Positions 37,531 through 46,609 of a DNA stretch of 64,000 nucleotides are shown here, one piece after another. Location of the stretch: contig NZ_AP024485.1 of NCBI RefSeq assembly GCF_020886695.1, positions 1,373,001 through 1,437,000 of the forward strand. The letters run 5' to 3'. Made by a program: the position numbers and the translations under genes. This DNA comes from Pseudodesulfovibrio sediminis (GTDB lineage Bacteria > Desulfobacterota > Desulfovibrionia > Desulfovibrionales > Desulfovibrionaceae). Position 1 is the first letter of the stretch, and the number at the start of each line of letters is the position of its first letter. Under the pieces are notes generated by a model. That model ran no database searches. It was not told the DNA's origin and worked only from the letters and a program-made list of their open reading frames with translations.

Positions 37531-37830
37531 CTATTGCTTTTTCCCCTCTCCCGTCTTCTTTTTTGGGGCTTCGACCTGATGAACGCTATAGTGTCTGCCT
37601 TCGCCACCGACACCGCGACCACCATCATTGCCCACACTGCCTGCCTGAACACCCCCAAGTTGTCCAAGAGTCGGCCCACTACCAGTTCCCGCACGGGACA
37701 TGCTCGATTGGATGGAGGACTCAACCTCTGCGGCAGCGCCCAGAACAGACTGTGCACAGGCAGGAGAAGTATAGATTATCAAGGTCAGAACAAAGGCCAA
37801 TGTAAATGAGAAAATTGTCCTCGAAGACAT
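37531..37830 (-). CDS. Small exported glycine-rich protein
   Basis: 99 residues: a signal peptide (about 1-26, FVLTLIIYTSPACAQS) and then a Gly/Ser-rich low-complexity region (GPTLGQLGGVQAGSVGNDGG) with a basic end KKKTGEGKKQ. No family recognised. It begins one base after the stop of the TPR protein gene, so they form one operon. Confidence 0.5.
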   Translation of the reverse strand: MSSRTIFSFTLAFVLTLIIYTSPACAQSVLGAAAEVESSIQSSMSRAGTGSGPTLGQLGGVQAGSVGNDGGRGVGGEGRHYSVHQVEAPKKKTGEGKKQ

Positions 37831-37831
37831 A

Positions 37832-38344
37832 TTATTTTACCTCCGCAATTTGCTGCTTTTTAAATTTTGCGAGCTGGATATGAATGGTTCTGTATGTGGT
37901 ACCGATGGAGGAGGGAACCTGTTCCCAGGTTTCAATGGCGTTGGCTGTGTCGCCAAGTTTGGCATATGACAGTCCAAGGTACACATAAATCCAAGGATAA
38001 TGTTTGGCCAGGTTCGGGTCGCCACCCTTGTCAGCCTGGATTTGCAAAGCCAGGTTGTACAGTGTGGTGGCGCGGGCATAGTCGCCCAAGGCGTAGGAGC
38101 ATCGGGCTGATCCAATGAAATACTCCGTCTTGTTCGGAACGGCCTGCATCAACTCTTCTCCGCTCTCAAGAGCCTTTTGCCAATACTCCCTGGCTTCCTC
38201 AGGATGATTCCACCGTTCTTTCTGCAAAGCACGGTTAATGTCCCTGTGGAACTCCAACTTGGGCAATCCCCATGCGTGCGACATGGCCGTCATGCCGAAA
38301 AGAAGAGCGAATGTGATTACCATTAAACTTGTGATGCGTCTCAT
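37832..38344 (-). CDS. Exported TPR-like protein
   Basis: 170 residues with a signal peptide (about 1-24, ending MSHAWG). TPR-type helical pairs follow, such as EEAREYWQKALESGEELM, ARCSYALGDYARATTLYN and LGLSYAKLGDTANAIETWEQ. It is probably a periplasmic scaffold. It starts at the ATG at 38344, and an 11-codon extension is not needed. First gene of a small operon of exported proteins. Confidence 0.65.
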   Translation of the reverse strand: MRRITSLMVITFALLFGMTAMSHAWGLPKLEFHRDINRALQKERWNHPEEAREYWQKALESGEELMQAVPNKTEYFIGSARCSYALGDYARATTLYNLALQIQADKGGDPNLAKHYPWIYVYLGLSYAKLGDTANAIETWEQVPSSIGTTYRTIHIQLAKFKKQQIAEVK

Positions 38345-38490
38345 GATGCCCTCATATTTGATCGTGATAGAACTCAATTATGCCCCGAATTTTCAAACTT
38401 GTCGGAACACCCCCAGAGGCAGCTCCAGACAAACTTGAGCGGCCAAACAAACGAATGGTTCATTCCTTAAATGGTCAGGGGGGGCTTGTA

Positions 38491-38510
38491 TGTCCGGGAA
38501 AACCCGGACA
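38491..38510. terminator. Perfect hairpin near the LuxR regulator end
   Basis: TGTCCGGG, AAAA, CCCGGACA forms an 8-bp stem with a tetraloop, about 100 bases past the end of the LuxR-type gene. No clear U-run; terminator function is a guess. Confidence 0.4.
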
Positions 38511-38607
38511 TCAACATAAAAAAGATGAAGATGAGATGGAATTGGATAAGAAAATGAGCATACCCAGCGTTTGTTTCAGCCTAGGCACACTGTGAATTCC
38601 CAAGCTG

Positions 38608-39240
38608 TTAGACAAGCCTGTATTCTCGGAGGGCATATTTTCTGAGGGCTTTCATACCATCGAGTTCGAGTTTCACTTGTATTCTGGAATAATACGTTTC
38701 CACTGTTCGGATGCTTACGTCGAATCGCGCTGCTATCTCCGCATTGGTTTCGCCCTTTGCAAGAAGGACAAGCACTTCTCTTTCCCGTTCGCTGAACTGC
38801 GGGGGCTCGACCGGGACATCGCTCAGGCCACCATCGGTTTCAAGACTCGCTGCCACCCGGGGGCTAAAATACGTGCCACCACCGAGTATTGCCTGTATCG
38901 CTTCCAACAGAACGACCGAAGTCTCACATTTGGTAACAAAACCTTGCACGCCGCGATTCAGAGCCCGCTTCACGATTTTCGCGTTTCCATGCATGGAATA
39001 GATAAGAACCGGGATGTCTCTTGAGAGGAGGTCCTGAACACAATCCAGTCCGGATTCATCACCCAAGGAAATATCCACCAGGGCCAACGTCGGGCGAATG
39101 GGATCAAGCAACGCCATTAGTTCATCCCGGCATGACGCTTCACCGCAAACCGCATGGCGCCCCTTTGCGAGCAGCAAGCCGAGCCCTTCACGGACAGCCG
39201 GGTGATCATCCACAATGATTATGTTAGCAACGGTGCTCAT
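38608..39240 (-). CDS. NarL/LuxR-family response regulator
   Basis: 210 residues: a receiver domain (about 5-120, VDDHPAVREG, phospho-Asp in LALVDISLGDESG) and a C-terminal LuxR helix-turn-helix (about 145-205, SEREREVLVLLAKGETNAEIA and FDVSIRTVETYYSRI). It should be phosphorylated by the 7TMR-DISM kinase encoded immediately upstream, with which it shares a 4-base overlap. The target genes are unknown; the exported-protein operon just downstream (37326-38344) is the nearest candidate. Confidence 0.88.
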   Translation of the reverse strand: MSTVANIIIVDDHPAVREGLGLLLAKGRHAVCGEASCRDELMALLDPIRPTLALVDISLGDESGLDCVQDLLSRDIPVLIYSMHGNAKIVKRALNRGVQGFVTKCETSVVLLEAIQAILGGGTYFSPRVAASLETDGGLSDVPVEPPQFSEREREVLVLLAKGETNAEIAARFDVSIRTVETYYSRIQVKLELDGMKALRKYALREYRLV

Positions 39241-41273
39241 ATCTCATCCTCTCCATGATTCTTCTGAAGGCCCAAACCACAGGCAACCGAGCAGGAAACC
39301 ATGGTCCCGCCGCCTTCGGATTCGTCAATATCCACAACCCGCAAATCGCCACCGATCATCATCGCCCGATGCGCCATGATGCTCATGCCCAACCCGCCTT
39401 TGGACCGGGCCGCCGCAGATATGCCAACACCATCATCACGAACCAAGAGAGTAGCCATACCGTCTCTAGAACAATCGAACGAGACCGTGATTCGTGTGGG
39501 GTTGGCGTGTTTAACGGCATTGGAAATCGCTTCCTGCGCAATGCGATAAAGCTGTGCCACCTGCATTTTCTGGCATATTTCGCAGAGTCTTTTATCATAA
39601 AAATCTATGGGAATACCGCTGGACCGAGAATACCGCTGAACCATGTCAGCTAATGACGGACCCGAGCCCGCAGCTTCCGACTCCAACGGCCAGATACCAC
39701 AGGATAGGTCGTATGCCTGGACCACCAATTCATCCAGGATGGCAGAAAGCTGTTCCAATTCTTCCTTTCCCCTCTCCGGGTTTTGCACTACCTGCGATAG
39801 CGATGCACATCTCAAACAAGCTCCTGTCAACTGCTGGCAAATGCCATCGTGGAGATCGATGCTGATACGACGTCGCTCTTCTTCGCTGATGTTCACGATC
39901 TCCCGTTCCAATCTGCTGCGCTCGGCAACCTCCTTTTCGAGATTGACGTTTTTGTTTTCAAGATCCTCGGAAAGGTTCTCGACAGCGGCAAAGGAATTGG
40001 AAAAACGTTGGGCCAACGCCACGGCTTGGGACAAAACAAGCGCAAATAACCCCACCGGCAAAAGACTCATCACATGGGTACCGAAGATAAGATAATATAT
40101 GTCGTGGGTTGAAGTGAGCCCGAGCAGGATTATGCCACAAAGAAGAATAAGGGAGCCGCTGTAACCTCGCCGGAAACAAACAAACAGCAGAAAGACAAAA
40201 TATGCAGTAAAAAATACAGCCGTAAGCGCAAATAATTGAAGCGCCATCTGATAAACGACACCGGGCAGAAACAGAACGGTGAAGAGAAAAAGAAGCCCTC
40301 GTATGTCAACGATATATAGAAAAACTCGCCCAAACTCTTTCGGGAATAACGACCTGTAGAATCTGTAGAGTATGGAAGTCGAAGAGGCGTAGCAGATAAT
40401 TGCTATCTTGCTCACGACGATGAATTTAAGCTCTGGGAAATAGGCCCTTATCAACCAGTCCGACGCATCATTGGAGGCAACAAGCATCGTCAAAACGATG
40501 CAATAAATACCGAAATACAGCGTGGAGATATCCTTCTTTCTCAATACGTAAAGGATGAAGTGGTACAATGCCATGATCAGCATGCAGCCCGCAAACAATA
40601 ACCCCCAGCTCCGTGCATTCTCATGGGCCTGTTCCAGCACCCCCGGCTCAGCCAATACGATTGGGTTTTGCACCCCACCGCCGGGAAAGAAGTGGTTGGA
40701 TATCTGCATTACCAGATCAACCGGCGTTCCATCGTTTGTGATCTTCGCCAGGACAAGCGACCGGTCCGGGACCTCCACCTCATCACTCCGTCCCACCACG
40801 CCGCTCGCAGCAAGCAGGGTCCCATTGGCCCAAATACGGTAAGCGGACCGGATCGAGAGCAGTCGCACTGTCAAATTATGAAGATCAGGGGGCAGCAGAA
40901 CACGCAAGCGGAATGTTGCCTGCCCAGTGCCAGGCAAAGGCTGCCCATTCAAATCATACTTTTTCCAGTAACCGGGAAAAGTCAGATAACCGCTCTTTGC
41001 CGGTGCATTGCCGCCAATCGCAAAGTCCTTAGGAGTCAAAAGCTGATCCCAATAAAATTCCCACTCCCCATCAAAAGCGGCCAGGCCGTCCCGGGTCGGG
41101 TCCCAATCGGAAAGATCAAGCACGCCACGCTCGGCAACTGGCATGGCCTTTTCATTTTCGCGAGCTCCGACAAGACAGACAAAGGCCACCATGATAAGCA
41201 AAAGGAATCGAATGTTCTTCACAAAAAATAGCCCTTCATAGAACTGTTCGATCAGATGGAAAACAACAAACAC
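39237..41273 (-). CDS. 7TMR-DISM sensor histidine kinase
   Basis: About 678 residues: an N-terminal signal/anchor, a periplasmic 7TMR-DISM extracellular domain (about 45-215, DGEWEFYWDQLLTP, FPGYWKKYDLNGQPL), and seven membrane helices (about 225-420). A coiled coil precedes a HisKA_3 kinase domain (ISEEERRRISIDLHDGICQQ) and a HATPase (AISNAVKHANPTRI, DDGVGI). The extracellular jelly-roll domain typically binds carbohydrates or related ligands. It is paired with the LuxR-type regulator. The start could also be the GTG 18 codons later (VKNIRFLLLIMVAF). Confidence 0.85.
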   Translation of the reverse strand: MFVVFHLIEQFYEGLFFVKNIRFLLLIMVAFVCLVGARENEKAMPVAERGVLDLSDWDPTRDGLAAFDGEWEFYWDQLLTPKDFAIGGNAPAKSGYLTFPGYWKKYDLNGQPLPGTGQATFRLRVLLPPDLHNLTVRLLSIRSAYRIWANGTLLAASGVVGRSDEVEVPDRSLVLAKITNDGTPVDLVMQISNHFFPGGGVQNPIVLAEPGVLEQAHENARSWGLLFAGCMLIMALYHFILYVLRKKDISTLYFGIYCIVLTMLVASNDASDWLIRAYFPELKFIVVSKIAIICYASSTSILYRFYRSLFPKEFGRVFLYIVDIRGLLFLFTVLFLPGVVYQMALQLFALTAVFFTAYFVFLLFVCFRRGYSGSLILLCGIILLGLTSTHDIYYLIFGTHVMSLLPVGLFALVLSQAVALAQRFSNSFAAVENLSEDLENKNVNLEKEVAERSRLEREIVNISEEERRRISIDLHDGICQQLTGACLRCASLSQVVQNPERGKEELEQLSAILDELVVQAYDLSCGIWPLESEAAGSGPSLADMVQRYSRSSGIPIDFYDKRLCEICQKMQVAQLYRIAQEAISNAVKHANPTRITVSFDCSRDGMATLLVRDDGVGISAAARSKGGLGMSIMAHRAMMIGGDLRVVDIDESEGGGTMVSCSVACGLGLQKNHGEDEI

Positions 41274-41388
41274 TATAACACCAAGAAAGCCAGCTTGATC
41301 TTCTCAGGCTCTACTGAACAGCAACCAGAAACCCTATCATGAGGCGGGAACACTCTCTATAGAGGATCAAACCAACGATCATCCGATA

Positions 41389-41506
41389 TCATTTGTATAT
41401 TCTTTTGTATATTCCACAAAAAAAGGCTTAGAAGTGAAATCTTCTAAGCCTTTGATTTCATTGGTGTAGTTGAATGAAATCGAACCCGCAACCTCTTGAA
41501 TGCCAT
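41389..41506. repeat. Direct repeat, site A (tmRNA-like attachment site with its terminator)
   Basis: These 118 bases are a diverged copy of 54853-54970. They contain TCATTTGTATATTCTTTTGT, the hairpin 41422-41453 and the core CGAACCCGCAACCTCTTGAA (from 41481). On the minus strand the core reads as the T-loop end of a tRNA/tmRNA gene followed by a terminator. See the copies at 42755 and 54853/54929. Confidence 0.65.
41418..41453 (-). terminator. Intrinsic terminator inside site A
   Basis: AAAGGCTTAGAAG and CTTCTAAGCCTTT (41422-41453) with a seven-base A-run on the left, so it stops minus-strand RNA. It is also the nearest terminator for the DUF3800 gene ending at 41665. Confidence 0.7.
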
Positions 41507-41664
41507 ACAGGAAGGCACGCGTGTAACATTTGAAATGCTTTGACTTTTAATTTTGAAGTCAACAGAAAACCAGTGATATTGGAGGCGTGTTGAAGGCGTT
41601 TGGTTGACCGGATGGTTGACCAAAATTGGGCCTGCTTACAGCCAAAAGTTGAACATTTAATGAC

Positions 41665-42480
41665 TCACAACACACAATCAGGAGCGTATGATCTGTACAT
41701 AGTTGAACACGGACATTTTTTTATTTTCGGATAGATATGACTCTTAGAAATCAACAAGGCCAAAATTGGTTCAACCCATGAAGCTATTTTCTCTTTCTCG
41801 CCGTCATATCCTTCCGCTGTTTTGCCTTCCGACATTTCAACATAAAGTCGAACAAAATAGCACAAGAAATCAGCCAGTTGAACCAAGCTCACATCTCTTG
41901 AGTCACAAAAGTACGGCACGTCAACAATTTGATCCAATCGTTCTTGCTTCTTTCCCTTCTTATAGAAAGAATCCGTCCATTCTGGAGGAGATTTTACGGC
42001 AGATAAAAAGCGAGCTTCTTCTCTCACTTCTTCATCAAACACCAAGACGGTGTTACCCTTGTTCTTCTTTTCGTTCTGATGAAACTTTTGCAATTGGAGA
42101 CAAATATGCATTCCCATAAATTGCCACAAAGAATTTATGTCGCTTGAGAGCTCTTCGTTTTTGAAATTATCTGAAAACAAGTCCTTATCGACAACAGAAT
42201 AGACTATCTTGTGCCCCCGATCCTTAATCCAAGAAAAAATTTCTCCGATAATCTCAGCCCTCTCTTTTCCTGGAACCCCTCTCCAAATGCCATTACCACG
42301 ATAAAAATCCCTAGTATGCAATTCCTGCATTGGTTTTTTTGCTTTATCGGATAATCCTAGCAACAATTTTTCCCACTCATTTTTCGTCCTACGCATACGA
42401 TATGAATCAACGATGACTCCTAGCATTACAGCAATAGGTTCATCACCTGTCCCGCTTTCATCTAAATAGCAAAACTTCAT
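41665..42480 (-). CDS. DUF3800 domain protein
   Basis: 271 residues beginning MKFCYLDESGTGD, the typical DES start of DUF3800, with a later acidic site (VLVFDEEVREEARF near 150) and the closing VSLVQLADFLCYFVRLYVEM. The family has an RNase-H-like active site of acidic residues and is common on mobile elements; function not established. Very AT-rich compared with the chromosome. It sits between sites A and B. A second DUF3800-like gene sits in the same position next to site C. ATG at 42480 or 42483 are both possible. Confidence 0.7.
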   Translation of the reverse strand: MKFCYLDESGTGDEPIAVMLGVIVDSYRMRRTKNEWEKLLLGLSDKAKKPMQELHTRDFYRGNGIWRGVPGKERAEIIGEIFSWIKDRGHKIVYSVVDKDLFSDNFKNEELSSDINSLWQFMGMHICLQLQKFHQNEKKNKGNTVLVFDEEVREEARFLSAVKSPPEWTDSFYKKGKKQERLDQIVDVPYFCDSRDVSLVQLADFLCYFVRLYVEMSEGKTAEGYDGEKEKIASWVEPILALLISKSHIYPKIKKCPCSTMYRSYAPDCVL

Positions 42481-42754
42481 CATGACCTTCTCGGTAATAA
42501 ACAACTTAAAGTAGACAACCCTATAACACCAACACAGGGAACGTTCAACCTACGTTTGACCAATGCTAGCAACTAAAAACAAGAAAAGATTAAACTTAAC
42601 CCCTCCCCCGCCTCAAACATCCTCCAACACAGTTCATACACAACTTTAATCAGCTATATTAAACATTTTGGTCATCAAATGGTCACCACCAAAAGAAAAA
42701 GGACCGCATAGCCTATCAAGCTAACCGATCATTTTTCTTCGGAAATTTAAGTGA

Positions 42755-42957
42755 TGGAGCTGGAGGGAATCAAACCCACGACCTCTTGAATGCCATTCTT
42801 GAGGGCATTCAACCAACACCTCAATATAACACTTTAAATAAACGGGACTTAATCATCGCCAAGCCTATTCGAAACACGCTGTAGCATGATGTGCGGAAGG
42901 CGCGGAATGTCGTCGTTTTTGCATGGCGTAGTGGGAAAAGCGGACACATAGCGGACA
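42755..42957. repeat. Direct repeat, site B (203 bp, matches site C)
   Basis: These 203 bases match 54929-55131 at the same length with about seven differences by eye. The left end reads, on the minus strand, as the tmRNA-like 3-prime end ...GGGTTTGATTCCC TCCAGCTCCA; the rest is element DNA shared by both copies. It is the left boundary of the ferrosome-bearing segment. The surrounding 42481-43080 has no gene. Confidence 0.75.
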
Positions 42958-42991
42958 TCGACTTGAATTTCGAGCCTAACTCTTATTGTGT

Positions 42992-43006
42992 TGATAATAA
43001 TTCGCG
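42992..43006. promoter_or_regulatory. Fur-box-like site before the plus-strand GRIR protein
   Basis: TGATAATAATTCGCG matches the left half and centre of the consensus TGANAATNATTNTCA (12 of 15 if N is free). It lies 74 bases before the ATG at 43081. Weaker than the other two sites in the island. Confidence 0.45.
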
Positions 43007-43080
43007 ACAGTTGACAGTTCCTCACAGAATCATGCAATACTTGGCTATAACACCATCTTCACCAAGCAAGGAGAGGACTT

Positions 43081-43509
43081 ATGAACGCAGCAACACAGGG
43101 ACGTATTCGGTTTAGGAATGAGGCTCTCAAGGTCACCGAGTTCGGCTTTACCTTACGGGATGCCCTGCTTGAGGTTAAGGGAGTTGTCCAGGTCCAGGTC
43201 AATAAACGGATCGGGTCCATTCTTATTCTGTTCGATAATACGAAAATTTCCGCCGAAAAAGTGTTGAGTAAAATCGCCGACGCACTTGGCGTTGATCTGA
43301 CCAAAGTGAAAAGCGGCATGAATGATGTCCACAAGGCGCTAACGGGCATGAAAGGTCGCCGCTATGTCAAGCGCGGCATGCTTGCGTCCATGGCTACTTT
43401 GCTGGGCATAGTGTACTTCTCGGAGAAGTGGCATGTCGCGGCTGGTGTAGCCTTTGTCCATCTCATCGCTCTCCATCTCTACCAAAACAAAAAGACACTG
43501 ATGAGATAG
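43081..43509 (+). CDS. Ferrosome-type membrane protein with GRIRF motif and HMA-like domain
   Basis: 142 residues. The start GRIRFRNEAL (residues 7-16) carries the arginine-rich motif also seen in the ATPase and in the protein at 47787. Next is an HMA-like alpha/beta domain (about 18-80: LRDALLEVKGVVQVQVNKR and SILILFDNTK) without the metal-binding CxxC. Two membrane helices follow near the end (about 102-120 and 121-136). Proteins like this accompany P1B-6 ATPases in ferrosome clusters. It is transcribed away from the other island genes, with a Fur-box-like site upstream and AAGGAGAGG seven bases before the start. Confidence 0.7.
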   Translation: MNAATQGRIRFRNEALKVTEFGFTLRDALLEVKGVVQVQVNKRIGSILILFDNTKISAEKVLSKIADALGVDLTKVKSGMNDVHKALTGMKGRRYVKRGMLASMATLLGIVYFSEKWHVAAGVAFVHLIALHLYQNKKTLMR

Positions 43510-43878
43510 CTGACCAGTCCCTCCTCGCCGGAAACCGGGAAGACTCCTTCCATGGATTGTCTGAATGTCGTCAGCCTGCTTTATGGATGGGCGTGCCGAG
43601 CGAGGCAAAGATTAGACAAAGATTAGGTCATGACAAATGACCCAATCCGAATTCGAGCGCATTACAGACCAGCACACCGCAGAGGGAAAGCAATACCCCC
43701 CCTGCCCCGAAGCACTCGTATGAAGCTGTTGCGACGTACGCTCTTCTTCAAGCGACAGGTAGACGTCCTGACGCACTTTTTTCATTGATCCCCCTTTGAT
43801 AAAGGTTCGGCCATCAAAGGAGGTGTCCACTGGGTGGAGGGCACGTTCCAGAACGAACACTTCCAGTTACGATTCCTG
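43510..43878. other. Intergenic region of the island
   Basis: No gene supported. Frames at 43428-43640 (plus) and 43612-43860 (minus) have no ribosome site or protein features. The region separates two convergent units. Confidence 0.4.
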
Positions 43879-43916
43879 AAAAAAAAGAAAAAGCCGACCC
43901 CTTTTAGTGGTCGGCT
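43879..43916 (-). terminator. Terminator of the ferrosome-like operon
   Basis: AGCCGACC (43892-43899) and GGTCGGCT (43909-43916) form a GC-rich stem. The A-rich tract 43879-43892 becomes a long U-run in minus-strand RNA. It lies 28 bases past the stop at 43944. Confidence 0.8.
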
Positions 43917-43943
43917 CATCATGCTTCGACAGAATTGAATTGG

Positions 43944-44348
43944 TCAGGGTTCATCTTCCAGGACCTCTTCTATTTCTTCTTCCAGTTCTTGGAGCAACGC
44001 TCCTTTTTGGCCTCTCCGATTGCCCCTTTTCCTTTCTGGTTCATCTTCCAAAGCCTCCAAGACAAGCCCAGAAAAGAGATCGCTCTGCCCTTTGCCGCTG
44101 CCGCGCATACCGAGGACCGACAAGGCGGCTATACCAGCTCCACCACCGCTCCCCCCGCCAGCAAAAGTGCTGATGGCTGCCACGCCGCCAAACAACATAG
44201 ACTGCTTCACGACATCAATCACGGCCTCCTGGTGGGAGACTTCGCCGTTTTTGTATCGCTTCCACATTTTGTAACCAGATATACCGACTCCGACGAGGGC
44301 ACCCAGTCCAGCAGCGGCCCATGGATTCTTTGGTAGAAGATTCTTCAT
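43944..44348 (-). CDS. Small membrane protein of the ferrosome-like operon, acidic tail
   Basis: 134 residues. Two hydrophobic glycine-rich segments (about 9-26 AAAGLGALVGVGISGY; about 48-80 MLFGGVAAISTFAGGGSGGG) are followed by a soluble tail: basic KRKRGNRRGQK-like, then strongly acidic EELEEEIEEVLEDEP. The GxG-rich helices recall small proteins of ferrosome and magnetosome membranes, and the acidic tail could bind iron. It is the last gene of the ATPase operon, 48 bases after the ATPase stop. No named family recognised. Confidence 0.6.
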   Translation of the reverse strand: MKNLLPKNPWAAAGLGALVGVGISGYKMWKRYKNGEVSHQEAVIDVVKQSMLFGGVAAISTFAGGGSGGGAGIAALSVLGMRGSGKGQSDLFSGLVLEALEDEPERKRGNRRGQKGALLQELEEEIEEVLEDEP

Positions 44349-44396
44349 GGTTTCACCTTATCAATTCCTTGTAACATTGCAAATACCCGCCCATGA

Positions 44397-46535
44397 TTAT
44401 TGCTCCGGCAGCATGGGGCGCATGCTGTAGGCGCATGTCAGGACCGTTCCCGAATTATGCAGCAACGCCAGCACTGCTGGAGTTATGAAGCCAAAGATAC
44501 CCAAGCCTATGAACAAGGTGTTGCTGGCCACAATGAACTTGTAGTTGCGCCGGATACGCTTCATGACCAGCCCTGAGATGGACATGGAATCAATAAGGGA
44601 ATCGAGGCGTTCGCTGGTCAGCATGACGTCGCACGTCTCCTGGGCGATGTCGGCTCCATGCTTCATGGATACGCCGACGTGGGCGTGGCTGAGGGCTGCG
44701 GAATCATTGATGCCGTCGCCGACCATGGCCACGGTGTAGCCTTCGGCGCGCAGGGTATCCACCAGCTCGGTTTTGTCATTGGGAAGGACCTGAGCGTAGA
44801 ACTCCTCGATGTCAAGTTCGCTGGCAACAGTCCGCGCTGAGGCCTCTCCATCTCCTGTCAACATGATGATACGCCTCATCCCCATGTTCTCCAGTCGCCT
44901 GATAAATCGGTACGCGGAATCCCTGACGGGGTCCTCCAGGGCGATGACCCCGGCCAATTCGTTGTCCACAGCCATATACAAAGTAGAATGCCCCGTATCC
45001 GTGCAACGCTTGATCTGAGCATCGGCAACATCAAGGTCAATCCCTTCATCCTCGTGGACGAAATGCCTGCTGCCGAGGATCATTCGCTTCCCGCCAAGGG
45101 TTGTGGATATACCGTGGGCAAGAATGTACTCAATCTCGGCATGGCGTTCATCATGGATAAGCCCCTCTTCATCTGCCTTGCGAACGACTGCATCTGCAAC
45201 GGGATGGGGGAAATGCTCTTCCATGCAGGCGGCATTGCGAAGAATGAACTCGCGAGAGTAACCGTTGACCGGACAGACATCGACCACCTCCGGGATGGCA
45301 CGAGTCAGTGTGCCGGTCTTATCCAGCACAATAGCGTCGACCTTGGAAAGTTGTTCGATACACTTGCCGCCCTTGATGAGCGCACCGAAATAGGCCGACT
45401 CCAGCATGGCGGAACGAACCGCGAGCGGCGTGGACAACTTTATGGCGCAGGAATAGTCCGCCATGAGCACTGCGGCCGCCTGCATCCAGTTGCGGGTAAT
45501 GACGAAGATAACGCCGGAAAGGACGAAGGAGAAGGGAACGATCTTGTCCGCAAGCTGGATGGCCTGGCCATGAATCTCCGCCTTCATGGCTTCGGAATCG
45601 GATATTACCTGCGCGATCTTGGCGAACCGGGTCTCGTCGCCAACACCTTCGGTGAGGATGACAATCTTACCCTCTTCGACCACGGTACCGGCAAACACCT
45701 CTTTGCCGATGCCTCGTTTGACGGAAAGAGGCTCCCCTGTCATGGACGACTGGTTAACCATTGCCGTGCCATCAGCGACCACGCCGTCCACCGAAATGCG
45801 AGCGCCAGCGCGAACCACGACGAGGTCACCCACTGCAACATTCTCCTGTGGGATTTGAACCTCTTCACCCTTGCGAAGCACCCACACCGGCTTTCCATCA
45901 CCGGCAAACAGCGATGCCAAATCTTTACGGGACTTCTCGCGAGTCCAGTCTTCCAAAGTTTCGCTGATGTCCAGCAGGAGATGGATGGTGCCAGCCGTAC
46001 TGAAGTCGCGCATGGCCAGCGCCGCGCCGATGGCGGCGCCATCAAGCACTGCCACGTTGAGCTTGCGTTGGAAGAGGTTGCGAATACCCTCGAATATCAA
46101 TGGGGCGACATTGAAGGCTGTCCAGTAGGGACGCAACCTCATGGGCATCAAAAGACGCGTGGTGTAAAAGTTGAAAACCTTTTTGGCAACGATCCAGAAA
46201 GGATTCTCCAGTTCAGCAGGCTCGTATATGCCCGGCGCATGGGCTGGCAGGGTGCAGGCAAGCTCGTCACCAAGGGCAGCACTGCGGCAATCCGACAACT
46301 CCGGCAGCAAAGGGATAGCCAAGGCATTAGCCACAACCTCTTCGACGCGCTCAGTAAGCATGCGATCAGGAACAAAGCGAACAAGCGCCCTGCCGGAACG
46401 TTCGCTGTAACTGAATTCGAGGTCGACTGCGTCATCGCCAAAATCAGCCAATATCCGTTCCTGCACATGCAGGACTTCCTGTCCTGAGTCGACTTCGAAT
46501 CGAATTCTACCAGGTATGCTTCGGACAATACTCAT
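44397..46535 (-). CDS. fezB: P1B-6-type metal ATPase, ferrosome ATPase FezB
   Basis: 712 residues. It begins MSIVRSIPGRIRFEV with the arginine-rich motif known from FezB, followed by a degenerate HMA-like domain. Then come membrane helices, the actuator loop (SSMTGEP), and the metal helix DYSCAIKLSTP with S362-C363-A364 (the SCA signature of group P1B-6 instead of CPC). The phosphorylation site is D405 in LDKTGT, and MVGDGINDSAAL marks the hinge. FezB is thought to load iron into membrane-bound ferrosome vesicles. It is encoded with small membrane proteins behind a Fur box. Assignment to ferrosomes is from these family features; identity should be tested by phylogeny. Confidence 0.8.
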   Translation of the reverse strand: MSIVRSIPGRIRFEVDSGQEVLHVQERILADFGDDAVDLEFSYSERSGRALVRFVPDRMLTERVEEVVANALAIPLLPELSDCRSAALGDELACTLPAHAPGIYEPAELENPFWIVAKKVFNFYTTRLLMPMRLRPYWTAFNVAPLIFEGIRNLFQRKLNVAVLDGAAIGAALAMRDFSTAGTIHLLLDISETLEDWTREKSRKDLASLFAGDGKPVWVLRKGEEVQIPQENVAVGDLVVVRAGARISVDGVVADGTAMVNQSSMTGEPLSVKRGIGKEVFAGTVVEEGKIVILTEGVGDETRFAKIAQVISDSEAMKAEIHGQAIQLADKIVPFSFVLSGVIFVITRNWMQAAAVLMADYSCAIKLSTPLAVRSAMLESAYFGALIKGGKCIEQLSKVDAIVLDKTGTLTRAIPEVVDVCPVNGYSREFILRNAACMEEHFPHPVADAVVRKADEEGLIHDERHAEIEYILAHGISTTLGGKRMILGSRHFVHEDEGIDLDVADAQIKRCTDTGHSTLYMAVDNELAGVIALEDPVRDSAYRFIRRLENMGMRRIIMLTGDGEASARTVASELDIEEFYAQVLPNDKTELVDTLRAEGYTVAMVGDGINDSAALSHAHVGVSMKHGADIAQETCDVMLTSERLDSLIDSMSISGLVMKRIRRNYKFIVASNTLFIGLGIFGFITPAVLALLHNSGTVLTCAYSMRPMLPEQ

Positions 46536-46609
46536 GCACCAACCATGATCCCATGCTTGTGATTTCTCATTTCACCAAACGGTCCGCTGAAAGCAGACCA
46601 TCGTCGCAG

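Noticed and set aside
43612-43860. 82-codon minus-strand frame in the island
   Set aside because: No ribosome site or recognisable feature; kept as intergenic.
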